Below are positions 1 to 6,833 of a DNA stretch of 28,690 bases, piece after piece (the stretch's first letter is position 1; every line of letters begins with the position of its first letter). Source of the DNA: a virus; the IMG/VR virus record IMGVR_UViG_3300023181_000071, positions 1-28,690 of that record. The stretch is one strand, 5' to 3'. The position numbers and the translations under genes are program-made. The notes under the pieces were generated by a model. It was not told the origin of the DNA and ran no database searches. It worked only from the letters and a program-made list of their open reading frames with translations.

Positions 1-2
1 TC

Positions 3-30
3 TGTAGTAGTTCCGATCTGATCTGACAGT
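3..30 (+). repeat. Left terminal inverted repeat of the IS
   Basis: It pairs with 1197-1224 (22 of 28 identical). A further inner match, GTTACCCGGTTTGA at 52-65, pairs with 1185-1198. At the right end this inner block directly adjoins the outer repeat, whereas at the left end about 21 extra bases (31-51) separate them. Confidence 0.85.
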
Positions 31-117
31 AAGGCCTTGCCAAAGGGGGGGGTTACCCGGTTTGATAGAGGTGCGAATCTTTATTAAACCAGCGCGTAAG
101 CGCCAAGGAGTAACCCC

Positions 118-1161
118 ATGAGCAGTGTTCCTCAAAGCGTCATCAAACACAAGGTCGGCTTGCTAAATTTGGCAACCGAGTTGGGTAACGTGTCCCGTGC
201 TTGCAAGGTGATGGGATTTTCGCGAGACACGTTTTACCGCTATCAATCGGCCGTCGAGGCCGGTGGCGTCGATGCTCTGATTGATGCCAATCGCAAGAAG
301 CCCAACCTGAAGAATCGCGTCGAAGAAGCCACAGAGAGTGCCGTTGTAGCCTTCTGCCTGGAGCAACCGGCCTTCGGTCAGGTCAGAGCCTCCAACGAGC
401 TACGCAAGCGTGGGATATTCATTTCTCCTTCCGGTGTTCGGTCGGTGTGGTTGCGCCGTGATCTGGAATCGTTCAAGAAACGGCTGACGGCGCTGGAGCG
501 CCACGTTGCGCAGACGGGTGACGTTCTGACCGAAGCCCAGGTTATCGCGCTTGAACGTAAGCAGGACGACGACGTCGCTCATGGCGAGATCGAAACAGCC
601 CACCCTGGCTACCTTGGTAGCCAGGACACCTTCTACGTCGGCACGATCAAAGGCGTGGGCCGTATCTACCAGCAGACTTACGTCGACACCTATTCAAAGT
701 GGGCTGCTGCAAAGCTCTACAACACCAAGACCCCGATCACTGCTGCCGATCTATTGAATGACCGCGTGCTGCCGTTCATGGAGGAGCAAGGCATGGGCGT
801 GATTCGTGTGCTGACCGATCGCGGCACAGAGTTCTGTGGCAAAGCCGAGTCGCATGATTATCAGCTCTATTTGGCACTGAACGACATCGAGCACACGAAG
901 ACCAAGGTCCGGCATCCGCAGACCAACGGCATCTGCGAGCGCTTCCATAAAACGATTCTGCAGGAGTTCTACCAGGTCGCGTTCAGGCGCAAGATCTATC
1001 GCAGCATCGAAGAGCTGCAAGCCGACCTGGATGACTGGATCGCCTACTACAACAACGAGCGCACGCATCAAGGCAAGATGTGCTGCGGGCGCACGCCGAT
1101 GCAAACTCTAGTTGACGGAAAGGAGGCGTGGCGCGATAAAATCACCACACTGAACAGCTGA
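118..1161 (+). CDS. IS481-family transposase (DDE integrase fold)
   Basis: Transposase of 347 aa. The N-terminal third is a helix-turn-helix region with the ACKVMGFSRDTFYRY motif (about 28-42), which should bind the element ends. The central and C-terminal part is an rve-type catalytic core. The likely catalytic triad is D170 (GSQDTFYVG), D234 (VLTDRGTEF) and E274 (GICERFHKT), with 39 residues between the second Asp and Glu. The YNNERTH motif near the C-terminus is typical of IS481/IS3-like enzymes. A ribosome binding site AAGGAG (105-110) lies 7 nt before the ATG. The frame is intact, so the enzyme is probably active. It is the only gene of the element and is antisense to the integrase it interrupts. 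Confidence 0.92.
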   Translation: MSSVPQSVIKHKVGLLNLATELGNVSRACKVMGFSRDTFYRYQSAVEAGGVDALIDANRKKPNLKNRVEEATESAVVAFCLEQPAFGQVRASNELRKRGIFISPSGVRSVWLRRDLESFKKRLTALERHVAQTGDVLTEAQVIALERKQDDDVAHGEIETAHPGYLGSQDTFYVGTIKGVGRIYQQTYVDTYSKWAAAKLYNTKTPITAADLLNDRVLPFMEEQGMGVIRVLTDRGTEFCGKAESHDYQLYLALNDIEHTKTKVRHPQTNGICERFHKTILQEFYQVAFRRKIYRSIEELQADLDDWIAYYNNERTHQGKMCCGRTPMQTLVDGKEAWRDKITTLNS

Positions 1162-1196
1162 ATTTGACCTGACAGTCGCAGGCTTCAAACCGGGTA

Positions 1197-1224
1197 ACTG
1201 TCAGATCAAGTCGCGATCACTACA
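1197..1224 (-). repeat. Right terminal inverted repeat of the IS
   Basis: Reverse complement of the left end. It supplies the last two bases of the truncated integrase's Val codon and its in-frame TAG stop (1220-1222). A second copy of CTGACAGT in the other orientation (1169-1176) could pair with ACTGTCAG at 1197-1204, so this end may form a hairpin or hold two transposase-binding boxes. Confidence 0.8.
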
Positions 1225-2227
1225 CCTGTTCGGTGTGCCCGAGCAGCGCGCTTGCGTCTGCCGCGTCCACGATCTCGCTGGCGGACTTGGCCCGAATGTC
1301 GCGGAACTGAAAGAGAGCAATCCGCTCGGCGAGGACGTGCTGCTCCGCCTTCTTGCATGCCTCGATAGCCGCTTTTCGGGCAGTGTCAAAGCGCAGGCGA
1401 AGATTCCACTTGTTCAGCTGCTGGCCGTCCGGCAATGATACCAAGTATGACCCGCGTTTGCGGCCTGGGCGAGCTTGAATACGCTCAATGACATTGGCCA
1501 GCTCTGATTTGATCTCGCCCTGGTACAGCATGATGCGCAACAGCTTTCCCGTCTTGGCTTGGCGGACAAGCAGTGCGTTGTTGCTGATGTCTAGGTCTGC
1601 CATCTTCAGCACGTCTGCCGGCCGCTGGCCAGTCAGATAGTTCAAGTCCATCGCGTCTCGCAGCTCGACGCTCGCATGGCGATAGACCGCGTCCCACACC
1701 GCTTTGTCCGCGTAGAAGTCGCGCGGCTTCTCCTTGTTCTTGCGGATGCCTCGGCAAGGGTTCTCATTGGTCGTGTAGCCCCATTCCCGCGCCATGTTGA
1801 AGATGTGAGAAAGCAGCGTCACCTCGCGGTTCGCGCGTACCTTGGCGGTGCGGGCGTCGCGATAGCTGGCGATGTGCTGTGGCGTCAGCGCGTCAATCGG
1901 CGCATTGCCGAACGCTTGGCGCAACTGCTTGATCGAGCCGTTGTTCTCCCGCTGCGTGTTGACTCCCTTCATCGGAAGAATGTCCTTGATATAGCGGTCG
2001 AAGACGAAAGCCATCAGCGTCGCGTCCGTGGGGATCGGTTTGCACTCCAGCTGCGCCCACTTGCGTTTCGCCTCGTTGAGATCGGTGCCCAGCGCGAACT
2101 CCTTGCGCTTGCCGTTCTCGTCGCGGCCGCTGTAGTAGTAGCCGATCCATATAGCGCCTGACTTGAGCTTTCGGTTTCGCTGGAGCATTCGCGGCGGCAG
2201 CTTCTTCCCTGTTGATTTTGGTCGCAT
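1220..2227 (-). pseudogene. int: Phage tyrosine recombinase (integrase), 3' end removed by the IS
   Basis: This would catalyse site-specific integration and excision of the prophage. The visible 335 aa hold an Arm/N-terminal region (1-60), a core-binding domain (about 65-160) and most of the catalytic domain. Conserved positions seen are R202 (TGQRPADVLKM), K225 (QAKTGK), R312 in FQFRDIRAK (the usual His of HxxR is R309, a variant I recall from related phage integrases) and H331 in LLGHTEQ. The frame then enters the IS end at 1224 and stops at TAG 1220-1222. The segment that normally carries the nucleophilic Tyr, roughly 20-30 residues further on, is therefore missing, and the product is probably inactive for recombination. 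It is the last gene of the leftward early operon, 9 bp after the DUF4224 gene. The missing end should lie left of position 1. Confidence 0.9.
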
Positions 2228-2236
2228 TGTCGTCCC

Positions 2237-2494
2237 TTACCGAACTTTAGAGGCATCGAACTGCCATCCGCCTGCTGCCGGCGCCGCGAGTGATGCGGGG
2301 TTGATGCCGGCCATCCGCAGCCTGGCGTACAGTCGCCCGACCTTTGGCGTGCCGGCGCGGTTTTGGAAGAATACCCATCCATTTTTTGTCAGCCATTCGG
2401 CCTGGTCGCTTTTGCGGATGCAGCCGGATATTTCGTTCACCTCTTCTTCGGTAAGCGTTTCGCTGCTGATCGACAGCTCAAACATGGCGCTCAT
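2237..2494 (-). CDS. DUF4224-like small phage protein
   Basis: 85 aa from the ATG at 2494, which is preceded by AGGTG and overlaps the upstream stop as ATGA. An upstream in-frame ATG (2557) would add 21 residues, but it falls inside the neighbouring gene and has no good ribosome site. The core TLTEEEVNEISGCIR (residues 14-28) followed by QAEWLTKNGW matches the DUF4224 pattern: an acidic 'T.EE..E..G' helix, then a 'Q..WL...GW' helix and a basic tail. Such proteins usually sit directly upstream of phage integrases. By position it may act as an excisionase or directionality factor, but that role is inferred. Confidence 0.75.
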   Translation of the reverse strand: MSAMFELSISSETLTEEEVNEISGCIRKSDQAEWLTKNGWVFFQNRAGTPKVGRLYARLRMAGINPASLAAPAAGGWQFDASKVR

Positions 2495-2673
2495 TGTTGC
2501 ACCTGGTTGCTTGTAGCGAATGGGCACTTCGCGCAAGCATGCGCTCCGTCGTCGCACTGATCGGCGTGTTCCTCGGTGTGGCCGGCCTGCTGTGCTGCTT
2601 CGTAGCAGGCCGCTGCGGCTGCCTCTTCGTGGTCTGCATATGCATTTTGAATTGGGATGATGTTGCGGTCCAT
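2491..2673 (-). CDS. Hypothetical small Cys/His-rich protein
   Basis: 60 aa. The start at 2673 is chosen for the GGAG 6 nt upstream; a longer frame up to 2763 would run into the ParB-like gene. The N-terminal half is Ala/Glu-rich. The C-terminal half holds H32, H36, C40, C47 and C50 (including CAKCP), which could bind a metal ion. I do not recognise a family. It is co-transcribed with the ParB-like gene upstream and the DUF4224 gene downstream (ATGA overlap at 2491-2494). The conserved operon position and ribosome site argue that it is real. Confidence 0.6.
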   Translation of the reverse strand: MDRNIIPIQNAYADHEEAAAAACYEAAQQAGHTEEHADQCDDGAHACAKCPFATSNQVQQ

Positions 2674-2683
2674 GTGGTGCTCC

Positions 2684-4864
2684 TTAGTTGCTCTGTTCGG
2701 TGGATTCTGCTGGGGTCGGCACGGTAAGCGTGCGATGCTTCTTGACCTTGATAACTGGACCATCTGCCGGCGTCTCGGCGCTGGTCGGTTTGATCTTCAG
2801 CTGGAGCTTGGGACGCTCAGCTTGTTGGCTGGCCTGGGCTGGCTCGACGGCGATTGTGGTGGCCGGCTGCTCGCTGTCGCATGCCTGCAACGTGTCGATC
2901 TTGTTCCATCCCGCGCTGCTGTAGCTATAGCCGGCTGCGGTCGCGGCCGCCTCCAGGATGCCAACGCGATCCGGGTAACTTGCAACGATCTCCGCCGCGA
3001 CATCGGGCAGGCATTGTGGCCGTGCGACAAAGAAAGCGCGCAATGCTTCCTCGGTGTCCAGCGAGGACACGCTAATGGAAGTCGAGTCGCTTTTTTTAGC
3101 CCTGGCAGGTTTGGCCGTCGTGGTGCGTAGCAAGTCGCCTTGCGCGGGGGGCTTCGTCTTTGCCGCCTTCGGCTTGGCCTTCTTCGCCTTGGCCTTTTCC
3201 TTCTCCTTCGCAGCCTTGACCAGCTCGTCCTTAATGCCGGCGGCGTCGATGCCGTGCGCGGCCGCTGCTGCGAGCAAGCGCTCAGGCGCTTCTGCTGCGC
3301 CGGTGTAGGTATTGACGCCCAAGTCGCGCACGAGGGTCATGTCACGGATTAGCTGGTGGACCTGTTCAGTCTCCATCGTGCGGATGTGCGCGCTGATCGC
3401 CTCCATGGTGCTGACATAGCGACGATCAACATATCCGCCTTCAAACTCCTTGCCGGTCCAGCCATACAGTTTGCGAATGAAACCGTCCTCCGAGCTTGGT
3501 GAATTTCGCACCAGCAGTACAGCGACTTCTCGCACGTCCCAAGGATCGCCTATGGGCACGCCGGCATCGTGTACGGCGGTGAAGAGGTTGCGGCGGTATT
3601 GACGTTCAATGGCCGCCTGTTGTTCCTGTTTCTTCTCCTTGGCCTTTCGCAATGCCTCCTGAGCTGCTGGCGTTTTGCCAGCGCCGGCCATCTCAGCCAT
3701 CAGCTCTTCCAGTTCGCTCGTCTTCGCGATCTCGATCAGTTTGCCGGGTTTGTACGGGTCTTCTAACAGCACCGTGCTCGCGATGCCTTTGCCCAACAGC
3801 TTGCGGTATGAGGTCTGTTGGCCACCGATGTGCATCGTGCTGTCGACGTCGGAATATCCGCTGCGCAGGTCGCTCGACGGATGCGGTTTGATCTTCTTCG
3901 CCGCTTCTCCGGTCAATACGGTTTGGCCGCGGTTTTCCGCTTGCTGCCTAGCTGTTGTGGAATGCGCGAGTTCCTTCTCGCGGAAGCAGGAAGGGTCCAT
4001 GCAAACGTTGCCGGTCTTTTCGTCGCTGTCGGCTTGGTTGCCGCTGCGTTTCGGGCAGGCCGTGCAAGGGCCGGCTGCGGGAAGCAAGCTCGCATCTTTG
4101 ATCGAGAACACGCAACCCTTCAGCTCTACGGTGTAGTGGTGACGCAGATGCTCTTTCACTGCTCGCACCGACATCGTCTCTCCCCGATAGTCCGGCTTCA
4201 AAATGTCCTTTGCTGCCTTCCTTTGCATCTCTGGACTCGGAAGTCGGGCCAACAACTCGGCAGTAGCCGCTTCGAATTTGCTGTCCATAAACTGCTCGCG
4301 GAGATCGAGCGCCAGGCGGCAGAGTTTCAATCGGTTGTACACGTAAGTGCGGCTATGCTTGAGGTCATTCGCCAGTTGATCGGCGGTATAGCCGTGAGTC
4401 AGCATCAAGCGCTCGAAGCCTTCAGCCTCCTCCATTGGGTGCGGGTCTTCGCGTTGAAGGTTCTCCAGAATTTGGAGCTTGGCTGCTTCCAAGTCGGTCA
4501 AAGAGCGACACATCGCTGGTATGCTGACGCAGCCGGCCATGATCGCCGCGCGATAACGGCGTTCGCCGGCGACCACCTCATACAGCTGCGGCGCCTCAGG
4601 CGTAGGCGTGACTGGGCGAATAAGGATAGGCTGAGCGAGGCCAATAGCTTTAATGCTCTCCGCCAGTTCGGTCAACGCTGGCAGGTTGAAGCGCTTACGG
4701 TTGGTGTAAGAGATTCGGATGTACGCCAAGTTGAAATGGCCGAACGCGGAACCGTCGTCCATCACAAGCTCGTTGACTACGATAGGTTGATCCGTCGTCG
4801 CCGGCAGTTGCGGTGGTGGCAGGATAGTGAGAGCTGCACTCACGGCTGAAGAAGTAGTTTGCAT
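2684..4864 (-). CDS. Large ParB/RepB/Spo0J-family protein
   Basis: 726 aa, far longer than a chromosomal ParB (about 300 aa). The N-terminal ParB/Srx domain (about 43-130) contains GERRYRAA at 100-107, the nucleotide (CTP) binding box of ParB proteins, and ENLQREDPHPMEEAEGF follows at 134-150. A helix-turn-helix lies at about 158-185 (ADQLANDLKHSRTYVYNRLK). Next comes a Cys cluster, C267-x2-C270 and C288-x4-C293, probably metal-binding. The second half has coiled-coil-like charged stretches, a Lys/Ala-rich linker around 545-600 and a basic tail. Family knowledge suggests DNA-binding clamp proteins that spread from a centromere-like site. No ParA ATPase gene is present in the window. It may act in prophage partition, DNA condensation or regulation; the role is open. 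Confidence 0.8.
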   Translation of the reverse strand: MQTTSSAVSAALTILPPPQLPATTDQPIVVNELVMDDGSAFGHFNLAYIRISYTNRKRFNLPALTELAESIKAIGLAQPILIRPVTPTPEAPQLYEVVAGERRYRAAIMAGCVSIPAMCRSLTDLEAAKLQILENLQREDPHPMEEAEGFERLMLTHGYTADQLANDLKHSRTYVYNRLKLCRLALDLREQFMDSKFEAATAELLARLPSPEMQRKAAKDILKPDYRGETMSVRAVKEHLRHHYTVELKGCVFSIKDASLLPAAGPCTACPKRSGNQADSDEKTGNVCMDPSCFREKELAHSTTARQQAENRGQTVLTGEAAKKIKPHPSSDLRSGYSDVDSTMHIGGQQTSYRKLLGKGIASTVLLEDPYKPGKLIEIAKTSELEELMAEMAGAGKTPAAQEALRKAKEKKQEQQAAIERQYRRNLFTAVHDAGVPIGDPWDVREVAVLLVRNSPSSEDGFIRKLYGWTGKEFEGGYVDRRYVSTMEAISAHIRTMETEQVHQLIRDMTLVRDLGVNTYTGAAEAPERLLAAAAAHGIDAAGIKDELVKAAKEKEKAKAKKAKPKAAKTKPPAQGDLLRTTTAKPARAKKSDSTSISVSSLDTEEALRAFFVARPQCLPDVAAEIVASYPDRVGILEAAATAAGYSYSSAGWNKIDTLQACDSEQPATTIAVEPAQASQQAERPKLQLKIKPTSAETPADGPVIKVKKHRTLTVPTPAESTEQSN

Positions 4865-4882
4865 TATGATTTTCTGGATGTG

Positions 4883-5395
4883 TTAATCGAGATCGTTAGC
4901 GGCTGCGCGTTTGCGGTCCATTGCGGCGGCACGGTGCGGATGCTTGCGCGCGTATGAGTGCAGGGCGATGTTTAGGGCAGGGTTCTTGAGGGCAGTCTCA
5001 AGCGTGCCGCCAATGCGCAGGCTTTGATGGGCCGCCATCAGTGAGCGGTCGTCGGGGGCGGCAGGCTGAACGGAAATGCTGCAAGGGGTGTCGCCTTGCT
5101 TGTCGGCCGCTGCCTCGTAGGCGTCATAGCTAGACGCCGCTTGTGCCTTGTATTGGGTGGTGTCGGCTTCGGTGCGGACCTTGACGTTAAACTCGGACAG
5201 CAAATGCTGCTGGCGAGCGATAGCCAGGCGCAGCTCGTCCGCTGTGTCGCCTGGCATGCCTGCGAAGCCTGCCGCCGTCAGCAGCTCAACCGCGTTGCCT
5301 GCGGCGATGGAAAGCGTGTGGAAGGATGCGGTGAGCGCAGCGGAGCAATCGTGGTAGCTGCCGTTAGCGAGGGTGAGGCGGGAGCTGGAAGTCAT
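4883..5395 (-). CDS. Hypothetical phage early protein
   Basis: 170 aa, with no recognised family. The sequence is soluble-looking, with Ala-rich helices (about 20-50), a charged middle part and a basic C-terminus (KHPHRAAAMDRKRAAANDLD). The start at 5395 overlaps the stop of the upstream gene as ATGA (5392-5395), which indicates translational coupling in the leftward operon. The downstream ParB-like gene starts 18 bp after its stop. Codon use matches its neighbours. It probably acts in the early leftward programme, but nothing in the sequence assigns a function. Confidence 0.65.
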   Translation of the reverse strand: MTSSSRLTLANGSYHDCSAALTASFHTLSIAAGNAVELLTAAGFAGMPGDTADELRLAIARQQHLLSEFNVKVRTEADTTQYKAQAASSYDAYEAAADKQGDTPCSISVQPAAPDDRSLMAAHQSLRIGGTLETALKNPALNIALHSYARKHPHRAAAMDRKRAAANDLD

Positions 5396-5601
5396 TTGCA
5401 GACCTCCGTTCCCGTTTCCAGACTGTTGTGTGCAGACGTCTGCACACGCGGAACTGGTTGTGAAAGGTTTCGTGCTTTGATGTAAGCATGACCTTTGAGG
5501 CCTGCATATGGATCGGCAGCGATGGCGCGAGTGCGGACTACCGGAGTTTCTGAGAGGCTAAGCGTTGTAAAACGAGTCGATTTAGATTCTTCTGTGACCA
5601 T
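5392..5601 (-). CDS. Hypothetical small protein, first gene of the leftward operon
   Basis: 69 aa, with no recognised domain. A good ribosome site (GGAG, 6 nt before the ATG) supports the start at 5601, and translation is coupled to the next gene by an ATGA overlap. The leader between the leftward promoter (-10 at 5635-5640) and the start codon is short. The gene contains a 20-bp perfect palindrome (5428-5447) whose core recurs twice elsewhere in the prophage; here it is read as part of RVQTSAH. Ser/Thr-rich and basic, it could be a small regulator, but that is only a guess. Confidence 0.6.
   Translation of the reverse strand: MVTEESKSTRFTTLSLSETPVVRTRAIAADPYAGLKGHAYIKARNLSQPVPRVQTSAHNSLETGTEVCK
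5428..5447. repeat. Palindrome copy 1 (GTGCAGACGTCTGCAC core)
   Basis: Perfect 20-bp palindrome GTGTGCAGACGTCTGCACAC. Its inner 16 bp (5430-5445) are identical to copies at 11851-11866 and 18616-18631. Confidence 0.85.
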
Positions 5602-5634
5602 GTCATGCTCCTATCAAGTAGTGATACGAGCAAA

Positions 5635-5663
5635 AGTATAGATAATCTATTCTTCAAAGTAAA
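5635..5663 (-). promoter_or_regulatory. Leftward early promoter (PL-like)
   Basis: On the minus strand, TTTACT (-35, 5658-5663), a 17-bp spacer and TATACT (-10, 5635-5640) lie upstream of the leftward operon that begins at 5601. The promoter is overlapped by both left operators, so repressor binding should block it. Confidence 0.6.
5636..5652. promoter_or_regulatory. Left operator 1 (GTATAG-N5-CTATTC)
   Basis: GTATAGATAATCTATTC matches the inverted-repeat consensus GTATAG-N5-CTATAC in 11 of 12 arm positions. Its centre is 23 bp from left operator 2. It covers the -10 box of the leftward promoter. Confidence 0.7.
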
Positions 5664-5675
5664 GAAAAACTATAC
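5659..5675. promoter_or_regulatory. Left operator 2 (GTAAAG-N5-CTATAC)
   Basis: GTAAAGAAAAACTATAC, flanked by AAA and TTT, matches 11 of 12 arm positions. It overlaps the -35 box of the leftward promoter. The A5 spacer is the same as in the middle and third right operators. Confidence 0.7.
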
Positions 5676-5699
5676 TTTGAAATGATGCGAAGTGTAAAT

Positions 5700-5963
5700 C
5701 TATCCAAATGTAACAACACTCATGAGCTGACTTACCTCTGCTGCCAATGTTGCCGCAAGCCACTTTGCATCCGATTTAATAGTATGATCCCAGCCGTCGA
5801 AGTCGCCGGATGTCAGGAGGTGGTTGAGGGCACTCAATTGAGCAGTCCGCATTTGCAGGTACTCAATTGCACTATCTTTTGCCACGACAACCTGAACCCC
5901 TGGGAACACGGAAGCGGTTCCAGTTTGTTCGTCTTCGAGTGCTTCTGTGTTATCAGTTTGCAT
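5700..5963 (-). CDS. DUF3077-like small protein
   Basis: 87 aa. The stretch from YLQMRTAQLSALNHLL (about 36-51) to DAKWLAATLAAEVSQLM resembles the small DUF3077-type proteins of proteobacteria, which have an 'L..L..LSALL' helix, a short acidic loop and a 'WL...LA.E...L' helix. Its function is unknown. The start at 5963 has GGA about 10 nt upstream, and a TATAAT lies about 35 bp upstream on the same strand. It reads toward the leftward operon, so transcripts could run through the left operators. It has lower GC than the structural genes. Confidence 0.6.
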   Translation of the reverse strand: MQTDNTEALEDEQTGTASVFPGVQVVVAKDSAIEYLQMRTAQLSALNHLLTSGDFDGWDHTIKSDAKWLAATLAAEVSQLMSVVTFG

Positions 5964-5997
5964 CTAGTGTTTCCACAAATAATTATTAAAGACTGCA

Positions 5998-6026
5998 ATT
6001 ATATGCGGATGGCTTCACCGTGTAGC
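5998..6026 (-). promoter_or_regulatory. Possible promoter of the DUF3077-like gene
   Basis: A perfect TATAAT on the minus strand (5998-6003) has a weak -35 GCTACA (6021-6026) at 17 bp. The divergent gap 5964-6063 is AT-rich and must hold start signals for both this gene and the Arc-like gene. No operator of the GTATAG type is seen here. Confidence 0.35.
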
Positions 6027-6063
6027 TATCGGGTATCGCTCCATTTATCTACACTGCTTTTCC

Positions 6064-6321
6064 ATGAGTAGAGACATAGCCCCATTTGGCCTGCGGATGC
6101 CTGCCGATTTAAAGCTGCGAATAGCGAAGCACGCGCGCGAGGGTGCGCGCTCCATCAATGCGGAGATTATCCACAGGCTCACCGACAGCGTGGAGGCAAC
6201 CGAGCGGCCGCTAGGCGACTATACGGATGGGGAACTGATTCGAGAATTGATGGACCGCTACGAACGTGGCGTCGTGTCAATACGGATAGGCCGGCCCGAC
6301 GACGAGGGGGGCGGCGTGTAG
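6064..6321 (+). CDS. Arc-family ribbon-helix-helix DNA-binding protein
   Basis: 85 aa. The N-terminal 45 residues fit the Arc/MetJ ribbon-helix-helix fold: a strand FGLRMPADLKLRIAKHA followed by REGARSINAEIIHRL, the classic 'R..S.N.EI..RL' signature. The tail is acidic. In phage P22, Arc represses an antirepressor operon; no antirepressor gene is visible here, so its target is unknown. It converges with the repressor gene (4-bp gap between the stops), so opposing transcription could matter. No clear ribosome site is seen before the ATG at 6064. Confidence 0.75.
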   Translation: MSRDIAPFGLRMPADLKLRIAKHAREGARSINAEIIHRLTDSVEATERPLGDYTDGELIRELMDRYERGVVSIRIGRPDDEGGGV

Positions 6322-6325
6322 GCTG

Positions 6326-6730
6326 TTACTTTTTACGGACAGGGCAAGTGTCTAGCAACGTTATGATCGTGCTTTGGATATGTGGCGGCACGTCGCGCTC
6401 TTTGAGCGCAGCGACGATATGTCCGAAGAAAAATTCATAGCCTGGCGCAGCAGGAACCTGTTCCAACACGCCCGTAGCGAAATCCCCCTCGCTGGAACTT
6501 TTCTCCAGTACTGACGGAGGCAATGGTTGCCCTGTGATCTTGCTCACTGCAATCAACTGGGAAATACTGGGCTGATGTTTGCCTAGCTCCCAGTGCGATA
6601 TATTCCCCTTTGTATTGCCGCGACTGGTCCTCAGCTCCAATGCGAGCTTGGCGCCTAGCGCCTCCCCGGATAGGCCAGCCGTCTTTCTGGCTGCCCGAAC
6701 CCATGTTGCTATTTCGTCTTTAATTTCCAT
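6326..6730 (-). CDS. Phage repressor, XRE helix-turn-helix family (CI-like)
   Basis: 134 aa. The N-terminal part (about 5-65) is an XRE domain: IATWVRAARKTAGLSGEALG, then GNISHWELGKHQPSISQLI as the recognition region. The C-terminal half is short and lacks an S24/LexA-type peptidase (no Ser/Lys dyad region), so it should not self-cleave like lambda CI. It reads leftward from the right operator region and is divergent to the Cro/YdaS-like gene, as expected of a lysogeny repressor. The three GTATAG-type inverted repeats next to it, and two more over the leftward promoter, are its probable binding sites. Induction may need another factor. Confidence 0.8.
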   Translation of the reverse strand: MEIKDEIATWVRAARKTAGLSGEALGAKLALELRTSRGNTKGNISHWELGKHQPSISQLIAVSKITGQPLPPSVLEKSSSEGDFATGVLEQVPAAPGYEFFFGHIVAALKERDVPPHIQSTIITLLDTCPVRKK

Positions 6731-6740
6731 GTTTGAGATC

Positions 6741-6757
6741 GTATAGGTTTCCTATAC
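6741..6757. promoter_or_regulatory. Right operator 3 (perfect GTATAG-N5-CTATAC)
   Basis: GTATAGGTTTCCTATAC has perfect 6-bp inverted arms. It lies 11-27 bp before the repressor start codon, where binding would affect the repressor's own transcription. Its centre is 24 bp from the middle operator. Confidence 0.75.
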
Positions 6758-6764
6758 CGATTAG

Positions 6765-6781
6765 GGACAGAAAAACTTGAC
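6765..6781. promoter_or_regulatory. Right operator 2 (degenerate)
   Basis: GGACAGAAAAACTTGAC keeps the A5 spacer and 8 of 12 arm positions of the consensus. It is supported mainly by its exact placement (24 and 23 bp from the flanking sites) and by its overlap with the -35 box of the rightward promoter. Confidence 0.5.
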
Positions 6782-6805
6782 TTAAAAGTATAGAAAAACT
6801 AGACT
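6777..6805 (+). promoter_or_regulatory. Rightward early promoter (PR-like)
   Basis: TTGACT (6777-6782), a 17-bp spacer and TAGACT (6800-6805). It lies within operators 2 and 1. Transcription would start about 22 bp before the ATG of the Cro/YdaS-like gene; that leader shows no Shine-Dalgarno sequence. Confidence 0.65.
6788..6804. promoter_or_regulatory. Right operator 1 (GTATAG-N5-CTAGAC)
   Basis: GTATAGAAAAACTAGAC matches 11 of 12 arm positions. It covers the -10 box of the rightward promoter. Confidence 0.7.
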
Positions 6806-6833
6806 TCGGCTCTGGCTTAATTTCCATAACCCA

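Larger units (their letters stand above)
3..1224 (+). mobile_element. IS481-family insertion sequence, complete
   Basis: The element is bounded by 28-bp terminal inverted repeats at 3-30 and 1197-1224 that match at 22 of 28 positions. They start TGTAGT and finish with the shared block TGATCTGACAGT, and TGT/ACA termini are usual for IS481 elements. It carries one transposase gene on the plus strand. The right end lies in the 3' part of the phage integrase, which reads on the minus strand. A target duplication cannot be verified because only two bases (TC) of left flank are present; a 7-bp duplication CCTGTTC (1225-1231) would fit those two bases. Confidence 0.85.

Noticed and set aside
3818-4849. 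343-aa plus-strand frame opposite the ParB-like gene
   Set aside because: Shadow; no motif and no ribosome site, while the minus strand has a clear ParB domain.
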